Of a stretch of DNA of 52,568 nucleotides, positions 22,891 to 29,149 are shown piece by piece. Made by a program: the position numbers and the translations under genes. The DNA comes from Clostridiales bacterium (GTDB taxonomy: Bacteria; Bacillota; Clostridia; Oscillospirales; Oscillospiraceae): positions 1-52,568 of the forward strand of contig JALFUW010000002.1 of NCBI GenBank assembly GCA_022786995.1, given 5' to 3'. Each line of letters begins with the position of its first letter. Position 1 is the first letter of the stretch. The notes under the pieces were generated by a model. The model had not been told where the DNA came from and searched no databases. It was given only the letters and a program-made list of their open reading frames with translations.

Positions 22891-22964
22891 TAGTATACCA
22901 GATATTTTCGGCATTTGGTGAAGAATTCTTGAACAATCCCCAAAAATAATCTGACAAAATGCAC

Positions 22965-22993
22965 AAAAAAAGGACAGCACAAATGGCTGTCCT
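22965..22993 (-). terminator. Terminator of the minus-strand membrane-protein gene
   Basis: On the minus strand an 8-bp stem (22993-22986 with 22978-22971) is followed directly by a run of seven T residues. It lies 8 bp beyond the stop codon at 23001. Confidence 0.85.
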
Positions 22994-23000
22994 CACAATC

Positions 23001-23405
23001 TTAAGTGGGATACGCGTTACTGAAAAGCAGCAGCAGCGGCAGAGCCAGCGTAAAAACACTGATAGACCAGGAGTACATCGCTTTTCTGGAACAGAACATC
23101 AGTATCAGGCAGCCGCCAGTCAGGGCCAGAGGCCCCATCACTGCCATATTCCGGCTGATATACTGTGCGAACTCCCCGGTTGCCTGCAGGTTTATGCCAA
23201 CCTGCTCCGGCAAATGCTCACGATTATACTCGGCCAATTTCAGCGCATAGTAAACAACAGGGGCTGCCAACACAAGCTTTCTCAGCCGAAAAAGCCACAG
23301 GCCAATCAAATTGATTACCCGATTGATTTTTCCAAGCACCGTTTTCACTTTTGCGATTCCCGTCTGGCCTTTTCCTTCATTCACAATCGATCCGGCGTTT
23401 TCCAT
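23001..23405 (-). CDS. Hypothetical membrane protein
   Basis: 134 residues; no family recognised. A polar N-terminus (about 1-40, MENAGSIVNEGKGQT) precedes a hydrophobic/basic helix (LIGLWLFRLRKLVLAAPVVYYAL) and two clear membrane spans near the C-terminus (MAVMGPLALTGGCLILMF and SISVFTLALPLLLLFS). Start at 23405 after GGGGAGGAAGC; a longer in-frame start at 23474 would lie upstream of the promoter and is rejected. It forms its own unit with promoter and strong terminator. Confidence 0.72.
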   Translation of the reverse strand: MENAGSIVNEGKGQTGIAKVKTVLGKINRVINLIGLWLFRLRKLVLAAPVVYYALKLAEYNREHLPEQVGINLQATGEFAQYISRNMAVMGPLALTGGCLILMFCSRKAMYSWSISVFTLALPLLLLFSNAYPT

Positions 23406-23432
23406 ATGCTTCCTCCCCGATCTTTTTACCGC

Positions 23433-23461
23433 ATTGTACCACAAATTCCAACCATAAGCAA
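23433..23461 (-). promoter_or_regulatory. Promoter of the 134-residue membrane protein
   Basis: Minus strand TTGCTT (23461-23456), 17-bp spacer, TACAAT (23438-23433). It lies 28 bp before the start codon and settles the start choice. Confidence 0.75.
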
Positions 23462-23483
23462 GTAAACAATTCATGTCTGCTTC

Positions 23484-23506
23484 TTAGAGCAACACCGCAC
23501 AATGGG
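23484..23506. repeat. Solitary MITE end
   Basis: TTAG followed by AGCAACACCGCACAATGGG matches the terminal repeat of the MITE at 26268-26428 (GGCAACACCGCA / TGCGGTGTTGCC), including the TTAG next to it. No opposite end was found nearby, so it looks like a decayed or partial copy. Confidence 0.6.
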
Positions 23507-23609
23507 AAATGCGATACATTTTTTCAAATAGTCCAGTTTATTACACTGTTATTACGTTATACTCTCCTCAGGTTGGTCAGAACAAAACACGCTGATAGGA
23601 GGGTATTCC

Positions 23610-23777
23610 ATGAAATCGATTACACAAGCCACACATCTCCATTTTTACAGGAAAGCCGCGCATTCAAGCATACCTGTCAAAGGGTTTTTCACTGTCAAGC
23701 AGCTGGACGCAGCAGTCATGATGGTTTCTCTTGCAGGCTTATTCAGTGCTTTTGTGTTTCTGGCAACGATGTCATAG
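23610..23777 (+). CDS. Small single-span membrane protein (55 residues)
   Basis: An ATG with a strong AGGAGGG site (spacing about 6) opens 55 codons. The product has a basic N-terminal half (ITQATHLHFYRKAAH) and one hydrophobic span near the C-terminus (AAVMMVSLAGLFSAFVFLATMS). Its last six bases overlap the end of the convergent phosphodiesterase gene. A weak TATACT lies upstream. No family recognised; the good RBS and span are the support. Confidence 0.55.
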   Translation: MKSITQATHLHFYRKAAHSSIPVKGFFTVKQLDAAVMMVSLAGLFSAFVFLATMS

Positions 23778-24260
23778 CAAATCCTTTTCCCTGATCACTT
23801 TGCAGGTTTTCATTTTTCCATCCACTATTTCGATGATGCTGGCAGATCCTCCGTAATATCCGCAGCTGCCCGGGTTCATGACCCACAGGCCATCATCCTC
23901 CCTGTGGCAGTCGGCAGCATGCGTATGACCGTACAGCACAATATCTGCCTTTGCGGCTCTGGCATCCTTCAAAAGAAGTCCAATACTCATTTTCACCTGA
24001 TGCCTATGGCCGTGGGTCATATAAACACGCACACCGCAAATGTTCTCGACGAGGATTTCCGGCAGTCCAGGTGGGCAACGGTAACGGTCGCAGTTGCCGG
24101 GCACCTGATACACCAAAATCTGAGGGTATTCCTCTTTCAACACGACTGCATCGTCAAAATAGTCCCCAAGATGAACCAGGACATCTGGCCGGATGGTATC
24201 TGCGCATTGGCGCATAAAACGAAGCGATGAATGCGAATCCGAAAGAACCAGAATCGTCAT
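23772..24260 (-). CDS. Metallophosphoesterase, YfcE/MJ0936-type phosphodiesterase
   Basis: 162 residues, the standard single-domain length. All metal-binding motifs are visible: D8-x-H10, G32-D33, GN56-C-D58, H83 (THGHRH), G-H112-T-H114. Such enzymes hydrolyse phosphodiesters with Mn; the physiological substrate is generally unknown. The start follows GGGAGGAGAAC. It is a single-gene unit with its own promoter about 110 bp upstream. Cytosolic. Confidence 0.9.
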   Translation of the reverse strand: MTILVLSDSHSSLRFMRQCADTIRPDVLVHLGDYFDDAVVLKEEYPQILVYQVPGNCDRYRCPPGLPEILVENICGVRVYMTHGHRHQVKMSIGLLLKDARAAKADIVLYGHTHAADCHREDDGLWVMNPGSCGYYGGSASIIEIVDGKMKTCKVIREKDLL

Positions 24261-24367
24261 AGTTCTCCTCCCTTTTCAGTCTGTGTGATGTTTCACCGAA
24301 AAATACGGCTGAAAAGCCACCAGTTCTTCCCGAAATATCCAAAAAAACAATCGCACTATAATATACG

Positions 24368-24395
24368 ATTATAGCACGAAAGCATCATCTGTCAA
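24368..24395 (-). promoter_or_regulatory. Sigma-A promoter of the phosphodiesterase gene
   Basis: Minus strand TTGACA (24395-24390), 16-bp spacer, perfect TATAAT (24373-24368). The implied leader is about 100 nt with no obvious hairpin. Confidence 0.82.
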
Positions 24396-24437
24396 GAATT
24401 GGGCAGCATTGGCGGTTATGAAAACGAAGCTGTAGTC

Positions 24438-24465
24438 ACAATTTCCTCTGCTGGCGCATATTCTA
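24438..24465 (+). promoter_or_regulatory. Possible sigma-K/sigma-E-type promoter of the three-gene operon
   Basis: CATATTCTA (24457-24465) fits the sporulation mother-cell -10 pattern CATAnnnTA, with ACA (24438-24440) 16 bp upstream as the sigma-K-like -35. No sigma-A promoter was seen in the same gap. It is a short, degenerate match and therefore tentative. Confidence 0.35.
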
Positions 24466-24501
24466 TTGCAGGAAATGTAACTTGTCAGGAGGGATTCTGG
24501 T

Positions 24502-24723
24502 ATGCAGCAGATTCCACAGATCGGTGAATTGATCCGAATGGCGCAAACCCCGGCTGGCCAGCAATTGATTGCTCTGCTTCAGAAACAGGATGGCCCCAAA
24601 CTTCAGAAGGCCATCACATATGCTGTGTCGGGTGATTATATCCATGCCAAAGCAGCTCTGTCAGACCTATTGTCAACACCCGAGGCACAGGCATTGCTCA
24701 AGAAGCTGGAGGAACAAACATGA
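24502..24723 (+). CDS. Small hypothetical protein, first gene of an uncharacterised operon
   Basis: 73 residues, soluble, predicted all-helical (IGELIRMAQTPAGQQLIALLQK ...). No signal peptide or cysteine. Strong RBS CAGGAGGGA. The end overlaps the next start (ATGA). Both this and the next protein share short amphipathic helices with an Asn/Thr-Pro-x-x-Q/G opening (TPAGQQLIAL; NPQIMQQIAAMAQ), suggesting they are related or interact. Function unknown. Confidence 0.7.
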   Translation: MQQIPQIGELIRMAQTPAGQQLIALLQKQDGPKLQKAITYAVSGDYIHAKAALSDLLSTPEAQALLKKLEEQT

Positions 24724-25070
24724 GTGAACTTGAGGAGAAGCTCGGGGGTATCCTATCCAATCCCCAAATCATGCAGCAGATTGCGGCCATGGCACAGACA
24801 CTTGGCAAAGCGCCCAATGAGCAGCCGCCGTCTCAGCCAAGGCAGCCGATATCGTCTCTGCCCGATCCTTCCCTGCTGCAGGGGATATCCAAAATGCTGG
24901 AAACCAGTCAGGTGGATCAACAGCAGCAGGAGCTGCTTCACGCGCTATCCCCTTTTTTATGCCAGTCACGAATTAATAAGCTGGAGCGTGCAATGCGTGC
25001 CGCAAAGATGGCCGGACTTGCGTCCGTGCTTCTGAAGCCCGGTGGATCAGTTTTCCTGGGAGGGAGGTAG
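24720..25070 (+). CDS. Hypothetical protein, second gene of the operon
   Basis: 116 residues. N-terminal helix ELEEKLGGILSNPQIMQQIAAMAQ, a Pro/Gln-rich linker (NEQPPSQPRQPIS), then helices ending LERAMRAAKMAGLASVLLK. No membrane span. It overlaps the previous gene by 4 bp and is followed after 3 bp by the next. The segment SPFLCQSRINKLERAMRAAK is basic and could bind nucleic acid or a membrane surface. Family not recognised. Confidence 0.7.
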   Translation: MSELEEKLGGILSNPQIMQQIAAMAQTLGKAPNEQPPSQPRQPISSLPDPSLLQGISKMLETSQVDQQQQELLHALSPFLCQSRINKLERAMRAAKMAGLASVLLKPGGSVFLGGR

Positions 25071-25073
25071 GAT

Positions 25074-25433
25074 ATGTACAATCGTTATGTGCCTCAGCCT
25101 GACGGTTCCTATCGCAGGAATCGAATTCAGGATCCCCAACGCGCCGTCGCGCAGTCCTCACAGCAGACAATTCCGCAGGAAGCTTTTGGAAACGTTCAAA
25201 TGCCGCAGACTCCCACCAACACCTCACAATATCCACATAGCGGACGTCAATCTCAAAGAAGGGTCAGCCCATCCGCCTCAGCTTCTGCGGGAAGCTTTCT
25301 GCGTCGGCTCCTTCCGGGTAATCTGGAAACCGAGGATCTTCTGGTTGTTGTGCTGCTGCTCCTGATGGCAGGCGACTGCGAAGAAGAACGAAATAACGCA
25401 CTGCTGACGCTGGCATTATACCTGCTTTTATAG
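25074..25433 (+). CDS. Hypothetical protein with conserved hydrophobic C-terminus, third gene of the operon
   Basis: 119 residues. The first 80 are polar, Gln/Ser/Pro/Arg-rich and probably disordered. The last 40 hold two short hydrophobic stretches interrupted by an acidic turn (DLLVVVLLLLMAGDCEEERNNALLTLALYLLL), a hairpin-like membrane or assembly motif. Such a disordered-plus-hydrophobic layout is seen in some sporulation or envelope assembly proteins, but I cannot name a family. RBS GGGAGG lies in the end of the preceding gene. Confidence 0.68.
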   Translation: MYNRYVPQPDGSYRRNRIQDPQRAVAQSSQQTIPQEAFGNVQMPQTPTNTSQYPHSGRQSQRRVSPSASASAGSFLRRLLPGNLETEDLLVVVLLLLMAGDCEEERNNALLTLALYLLL

Positions 25434-25479
25434 AATTTTGAGAAATTCCGGCTTTTTGGAACTTTCCGTTTTCATGGGC

Positions 25480-25520
25480 TTGCAAGCTGTCGTCATTTTT
25501 GCTATTATATAACATAATAG
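25480..25520 (+). promoter_or_regulatory. Promoter with overlapping palindromic operator, FmdE-like gene
   Basis: TTGCAA (25480-25485), 17-bp spacer, TATTAT (25503-25508). A perfect palindrome, CTATTAT-5-ATAATAG (25502-25520), covers the -10 box and start site, a position suited to repression. The binding protein is unknown. Confidence 0.5.
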
Positions 25521-25583
25521 GGTAGTTGTATTGACATAAAACGCTTTTTGCACCTCAATACCCAGATATAGGAAGGAAATCGT

Positions 25584-26153
25584 ATGTTCCAGAACTCTCT
25601 TTCTCATAGCCGCATCCACGACTTTTGGACAAACAGTGTGCAGTTTCACGGAAAACCGTGCTCCATACTGGCACTGGGCGTGCGGGTCTGCGATACAGCC
25701 CTTGAAAAACTGAATTTGTCGGAAGCTGAGCCGGAACGACTTGTGTGCGTTTCAGAATACGTCGGTTGCTGTACCGATGCAATCCAGGTCTGCCTGCACT
25801 GTACCGCCGGGAAAAAACACCTCCTGTATTATAAAACGGGGCGTATCATCTTTACAGTATATGACCTGTTTTCCGGCAATTCCGTACGGATCTGCGCAAA
25901 ACCGGATATCACTGAGAATCTTCGCCAATGCTCGCCGGAGCAGATCCTGTCCCTGCCGGAGGAAACGCTGTTCTATTTTGAGGAGGCGCACCCGCTCACC
26001 CAGCGTACCATAAAGCGTGTTTGCAAACCCTGTGACGCACCGCCGGAAAGTGTTCCCTATCGTGCTTCTGGTGTTCAGGACAGCCCTGAACAATTTCTAA
26101 AATTTGATCTTTCTGATAACGGGGCTTGTCGGGTTCCCAGAAGGCGGAAATAA
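25584..26153 (+). CDS. FmdE-family protein
   Basis: 189 residues. Residues about 15-115 match the FmdE (formylmethanofuran dehydrogenase subunit E-like) pattern: VQFHGKPCSILALGVRVCDTALEKL, then CVSEYVGCCTDAIQVCLHCTAGKKHL and a GRIIFTVYD strand. The usual FHGHxCPGLxLG is altered to FHGKPCSILALG, but the His and Cys are kept. A C-terminal CKPC could be half of the zinc ribbon some members have. Members are often near molybdenum or metal genes; none are here. AGGAAGG site; single-gene unit ending in a terminator. Confidence 0.75.
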   Translation: MFQNSLSHSRIHDFWTNSVQFHGKPCSILALGVRVCDTALEKLNLSEAEPERLVCVSEYVGCCTDAIQVCLHCTAGKKHLLYYKTGRIIFTVYDLFSGNSVRICAKPDITENLRQCSPEQILSLPEETLFYFEEAHPLTQRTIKRVCKPCDAPPESVPYRASGVQDSPEQFLKFDLSDNGACRVPRRRK

Positions 26154-26179
26154 TCGTCCCACTTCTCTGGTTCCGCATT

Positions 26180-26209
26180 TCTGTGACGCTAGCTTCACAG
26201 ACGTTTTTT
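26180..26209 (+). terminator. Terminator after the FmdE-like gene
   Basis: Stem 26180-26186 with 26195-26201, then CG and six T residues. Confidence 0.75.
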
Positions 26210-26230
26210 GAGAAATATGTATTCAGCAAA

Positions 26231-26261
26231 ACAAAATCCCGGCTCAACATGAGTCGGGATT
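26231..26261 (-). terminator. Minus-direction terminator-like hairpin
   Basis: An 11-bp stem (26235-26245 with 26251-26261, one G-U) is followed on the minus strand by TTTTGT. It may be the original terminator of the CDP-alcohol transferase gene, now separated from it by the MITE. Confidence 0.5.
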
Positions 26262-26267
26262 ATTTAG

Positions 26268-26428
26268 GGCAACACCGCATAATGGGGCAAGGAGATTCGG
26301 CGAGAGATTTTGTTCCAAGCGAAAGTATGGAAAATGCGGGAATACTGGATGTATTTCCCATTTTTCATACTGCACGATTGGGGCAAAAGATCCGCTGAAG
26401 CCCGCAGCTCCCATTGTGCGGTGTTGCC
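26268..26428. mobile_element. MITE-like element, 161 bp, with TTAG target duplication
   Basis: Terminal inverted repeats GGCAACACCGCA (26268-26279) and TGCGGTGTTGCC (26417-26428) are perfect over 12 bp, and the arms stay similar inward for some 75 bp, so almost the whole element is one imperfect palindrome. It is flanked by TTAG on both sides (26264-26267, 26429-26432). It has no coding capacity. A related single end is at 23484. Confidence 0.8.
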
Positions 26429-26432
26429 TTAG

Positions 26433-26539
26433 ATGCCCTGAGCCACTGAAGGTCAAGAAAACCCACACAAAATACCCATGCGCTACAGTATCCGCTCCCT
26501 GATAGACGCGATATGGCCCCTATGGTGTCGAGGAAACCC
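26433..26539. other. Noncoding stretch beside the MITE
   Basis: No supported gene, RNA or hairpin seen between the MITE and the transferase stop codon. It would be the 3' untranslated part of the minus-strand message. Confidence 0.4.
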
Positions 26540-27097
26540 TTACCTTCGCGAAAGGAACGTTTTTCTGTCAGCACGGTATTCATCATGGCACAGATGGATC
26601 ATCAGCTCCTCCAATGACGCGGCAAGCGCCAGGAAGCAGACTGCCCAGCTATAAGCGATGCCTGTCGAAACCGCAAGCACATAGGGCAGCAGAAAAACCA
26701 CTCCCCCAGTCAGCTTATTGAGCCAGGTGTGCAGCGAGGCAAAACGATGGTATTTTACGGCAGCTGTTGTGTAGGCCAATACGCGCACAAAGAGAATGAC
26801 CGCTACAACATACCAAACAGCAGCCGGCAACGACTCCCATAAACACGGAAAAAGCCGGAGCAGGAGGATTCCATAAAACAGAAGATCCGCGATACTATCC
26901 AGTTTCGCGCCAAACTCACTGGCCGTACCTGTTTTTCTGGCCAACCACCCATCCAGAATGTCCGTCAATCCGATAATCGTATAAGTCACAAGAAATCTGT
27001 TTGAAGCTATTGGAAGAATCAGCAGTACGAAAGAGAACACGATGCGCATAGATGTGCACGTATCCGCTGTATTCCATTTGTGTCCATGAATCATCAT
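26540..27097 (-). CDS. CDP-alcohol phosphatidyltransferase family protein
   Basis: 185 residues with several membrane spans. The complete CDP-alcohol motif is present: D46, D49-G50, A53-R54, G63, D67, D71. The start (ATG, or the ATG one codon later) follows AAGGTGGGAG. It differs clearly from the paralogue at 22153: a short polar N-terminus and a longer hydrophobic C-terminal half. The alcohol acceptor (glycerol phosphate, inositol phosphate or other) cannot be read from sequence. Transcribed alone; a MITE sits between gene and likely terminator. Confidence 0.85.
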   Translation of the reverse strand: MMIHGHKWNTADTCTSMRIVFSFVLLILPIASNRFLVTYTIIGLTDILDGWLARKTGTASEFGAKLDSIADLLFYGILLLRLFPCLWESLPAAVWYVVAVILFVRVLAYTTAAVKYHRFASLHTWLNKLTGGVVFLLPYVLAVSTGIAYSWAVCFLALAASLEELMIHLCHDEYRADRKTFLSRR

Positions 27098-27203
27098 GCT
27101 CCCACCTTACGCACAATAGGAATGAACCCTTTTGCCGGACGCTTTCTGCCTGAACCGTGCAGGTACCGCTTTTCCCCTAGTGAAGCCTGAGGCTACCGTT
27201 CCT

Positions 27204-27374
27204 TCACTGTTTCGACAGCAGTGCGATACCCGCGCAGGTCAGACCAATCCCAAGCAGGCAGACAGCGGTCTTCTCATCCAGACTGCCCAAACGAGACAGC
27301 ACCACAACGGCAACGCCCATAGCCAGCGTCAGAGCCTTAAAAACAACAGATGCGATTTCACGAATTCTTTCCAT
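27204..27374 (-). CDS. Small two-span membrane protein (56 residues)
   Basis: ATG preceded by AAAGGAG at 9-nt spacing and by an extended -10 promoter. The product has a short basic start (MERIREI), a hydrophobic span (VFKALTLAMGVAVVVLS), a polar turn (RLGSLDEKT) and a second span (AVCLLGIGLTCAGIALLS). The hairpin topology resembles small stress or toxin-like membrane peptides, but no family is recognised. Confidence 0.62.
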   Translation of the reverse strand: MERIREIASVVFKALTLAMGVAVVVLSRLGSLDEKTAVCLLGIGLTCAGIALLSKQ

Positions 27375-27406
27375 AGCGGTTTACTCCTTTATTTTGATGT
27401 ACTGGC

Positions 27407-27412
27407 ATTATA
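27407..27412 (-). promoter_or_regulatory. Extended -10 promoter of the 56-residue gene
   Basis: Minus strand TGATATAAT gives a TGn extension plus a perfect TATAAT (27412-27407). The -35 is weak. It lies 33 bp before the start codon. Confidence 0.6.
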
Positions 27413-27560
27413 TCAAATGGCAGTGCTCAAAAATAGGCGCATTATTCATCTGCTTGTGTTCATTTTGCAGATTTTCATAATGCAGCTGCTTGACGGCGGC
27501 AAGCAATCGCGTTATGATCAGCTGCATTTGATCGTTTGAATCTCTCCTAGAAATAATGAA

Positions 27561-27590
27561 AACCGAAAGAGCAAATGCTCTTTCGGTTTT
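27561..27590 (-). terminator. Terminator after tRNA-Pro
   Basis: A 12-bp perfect stem (27561-27572 with 27577-27588) directly 3' of the tRNA on the minus strand, followed by TTTTCATTATTT. Confidence 0.85.
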
Positions 27591-27592
27591 CA

Positions 27593-27669
27593 TGGTCCGA
27601 GTGTCGAGATTCGAACTCGAGGCCTCTTGAACCCCATTCAAGCGCGATACCAAACTTCGCCACACCCGG
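27593..27669 (-). tRNA. tRNA-Pro (anticodon GGG)
   Basis: A full cloverleaf on the minus strand, 77 nt with encoded CCA. Acceptor pairs CCGGGTG with CACTCGG; anticodon stem CTTGA/TCAAG encloses loop ATGGGGT, so bases 34-36 are GGG; T-loop GTTCGAATC is canonical. Confidence 0.93.
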
Positions 27670-27703
27670 ATATTTTGTTTGCCGCTCTCTTGGCGACTTC
27701 GAT

Positions 27704-27732
27704 ATGATATCACAGAAGTTCAAAAAATGCAA
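27704..27732 (-). promoter_or_regulatory. Promoter of tRNA-Pro
   Basis: Minus strand TTGCAT (27732-27727), 17-bp spacer, TATCAT (27709-27704), about 35 bp before the tRNA. Confidence 0.65.
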
Positions 27733-27816
27733 GCATTATTTTCGTTTTTTTTCAAGTTTTTTATTTATCCCCAGAAAGTTCGTGATTTGGTATATTTCTG
27801 TAGAAAATCGCAAAAA

Positions 27817-28269
27817 TCATGCTTTCGTACTCTGCTTCAGGAAAAAAATGCCCGAGCCGGAAAGGCAAACCCTCTCCGGGCTGGATGCCTGACAGACATC
27901 GGCATACAGATTGATCAGGTTTCTGGTTTCGATGACCACATGAACCTTCACGATGACCCGCTCTCCCGGCCGCAGGGGTCGGTGATAGTCCACAGACAGG
28001 TGCACGGTTGGGGTAATTCCCTCCCCTGCTTTCAGGCAGTAGGCCACGAATCCCATAGCCTGATCCAGAATCGTGGCACCAAGACCGCCGTGGAGCGTCC
28101 CGGCAGGGTTGCGCATCCATGGCATGGTCTGGCAGGTCATCACAATTTCATCGCCCTCACAGGACACGAACTGAAAGCTCAGCATTTCGGCGATAGAGCC
28201 GGGGGCGCTGGACTCCGCCTGCGCAATGCGAATGCGAACCTTTTCCCCCAAGTCAAGCGGATCACTCAC
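27817..28269 (-). CDS. PaaI-like hotdog-fold thioesterase
   Basis: 150 residues from a GTG that overlaps the preceding gene by 8 bp (a second GTG one codon upstream is possible). The hotdog core is recognisable: NPAGTLHGGLGATILDQAMGFVAYC with the His-Gly-Gly and Asp of the PaaI family, then TPTVHLSVDYHRPLRPGERV. Family members hydrolyse acyl-CoA thioesters, often phenylacetyl- or hydroxybenzoyl-CoA; the substrate here is unknown. Last gene of a six-gene operon. Confidence 0.83.
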   Translation of the reverse strand: MSDPLDLGEKVRIRIAQAESSAPGSIAEMLSFQFVSCEGDEIVMTCQTMPWMRNPAGTLHGGLGATILDQAMGFVAYCLKAGEGITPTVHLSVDYHRPLRPGERVIVKVHVVIETRNLINLYADVCQASSPERVCLSGSGIFFLKQSTKA

Positions 28270-28480
28270 CACGTTCGCTGCTGACCACTTTGCCGATGTT
28301 CCACAGGTGGGCCACCGTCCGCTCCGCTTCCTTCTTCTCTTCCTCGTTATTGTACTCCACATAGATGGTGTGGGCGCTGCAGTCACAGCACTCCACCTGA
28401 ACGTTCCAGCCGCCCTCGTGCATAATCATGCCCGCGCCGCGGCAGATGGGGCATTCCTCCAGCAGAATCATTTCATCCAT
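28262..28480 (-). CDS. Lar-like small zinc-finger protein
   Basis: 72 residues. Two cysteine pairs, CPICRGAG and CCDC (about 10-36), and the ending AERTVAHLWNIGKV match the Lar restriction-alleviation-type zinc finger (CPxCG...CxxCGA...EAIxxWN). Such proteins occur on phages and chromosomes and mostly lack a known role. RBS AGGAGAAACG; 12-bp gap from the radical-SAM-associated gene upstream; overlap with the thioesterase gene downstream. Confidence 0.72.
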   Translation of the reverse strand: MDEMILLEECPICRGAGMIMHEGGWNVQVECCDCSAHTIYVEYNNEEEKKEAERTVAHLWNIGKVVSSERGE

Positions 28481-28492
28481 TTTCGTTTCTCC

Positions 28493-29149
28493 TTATCTGA
28501 AAATCGTTTCGTTTGTGTCAAATATCTCTTCCCGGAAGCAGCGGACATAGTCCGGCGACAGCCCGGGCAGGTACTTCGTGATGGCAGCGCTCAGCTGCAT
28601 GGGATTCAAAGAAGGGTTCTGACAGCTGTGCAGGGCGGTGATCTCCACTTCCCTGTCTGACAGCTTTTTCACCGCCAGCCTGCGGAGCATGGGAATGATG
28701 TCCTGCTGGGTGGTGCCGTTCTTTCCCTTCTTCTCCACGATCAGCTCAGGCCGGGAAAACAGGCTTTGAATCACATCTTCTGCATCATCAGAAATATGTC
28801 TGTCATATTCCAGAACCAGTCGGCTTTGCAGCAGCGTAAGGTTTTTCAGCTTCTGTCCCTGTTCATAGACTTCCCGGATATAGACGCCATCAATCAGCGC
28901 GGCGTTCAGTTTTTCCCGGATTTCAGCGCAAGCGTAAGGGCGTTCCAGTTCAAAGTCCAGCAGCTCGCATTGGCTTTCCACGCCAAGGCTCAGCGGCAGA
29001 GCAATGGACACCGACGGTCTTGGATTGAAGCCCTGGGTGTGGGTCAGAGGCAATCCGGCCCGCTTGAAGGCCCGCTGAAACACCCGCATCAGGTCGAGAT
29101 GGGAGATATAGCGGGCATTTCCCGCCTTTTCAAACAGTGCTCTAGGCAT
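28493..29149 (-). CDS. Radical-SAM-associated protein, DUF2344 (TIGR03936) family
   Basis: 218 residues. The start FEKAGNARYISHLDLMRVFQRAFKRAGLPL is the hallmark of this family, followed by TQGFNPRPSVSIALPLSLGVES. These proteins are almost always encoded next to, or fused with, the B12-binding radical SAM protein upstream, and are presumed to act on RNA or a carrier with it. It overlaps that gene by 8 bp, so the two are translationally coupled. Reaction unknown. Confidence 0.9.
   Translation of the reverse strand: MPRALFEKAGNARYISHLDLMRVFQRAFKRAGLPLTHTQGFNPRPSVSIALPLSLGVESQCELLDFELERPYACAEIREKLNAALIDGVYIREVYEQGQKLKNLTLLQSRLVLEYDRHISDDAEDVIQSLFSRPELIVEKKGKNGTTQQDIIPMLRRLAVKKLSDREVEITALHSCQNPSLNPMQLSAAITKYLPGLSPDYVRCFREEIFDTNETIFR

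Noticed and set aside
26365..26586. Minus-strand frame of 73 codons over the right MITE end
   Set aside because: It overlaps the end of the CDP-alcohol transferase gene and the MITE, with no ribosome site or family resemblance.
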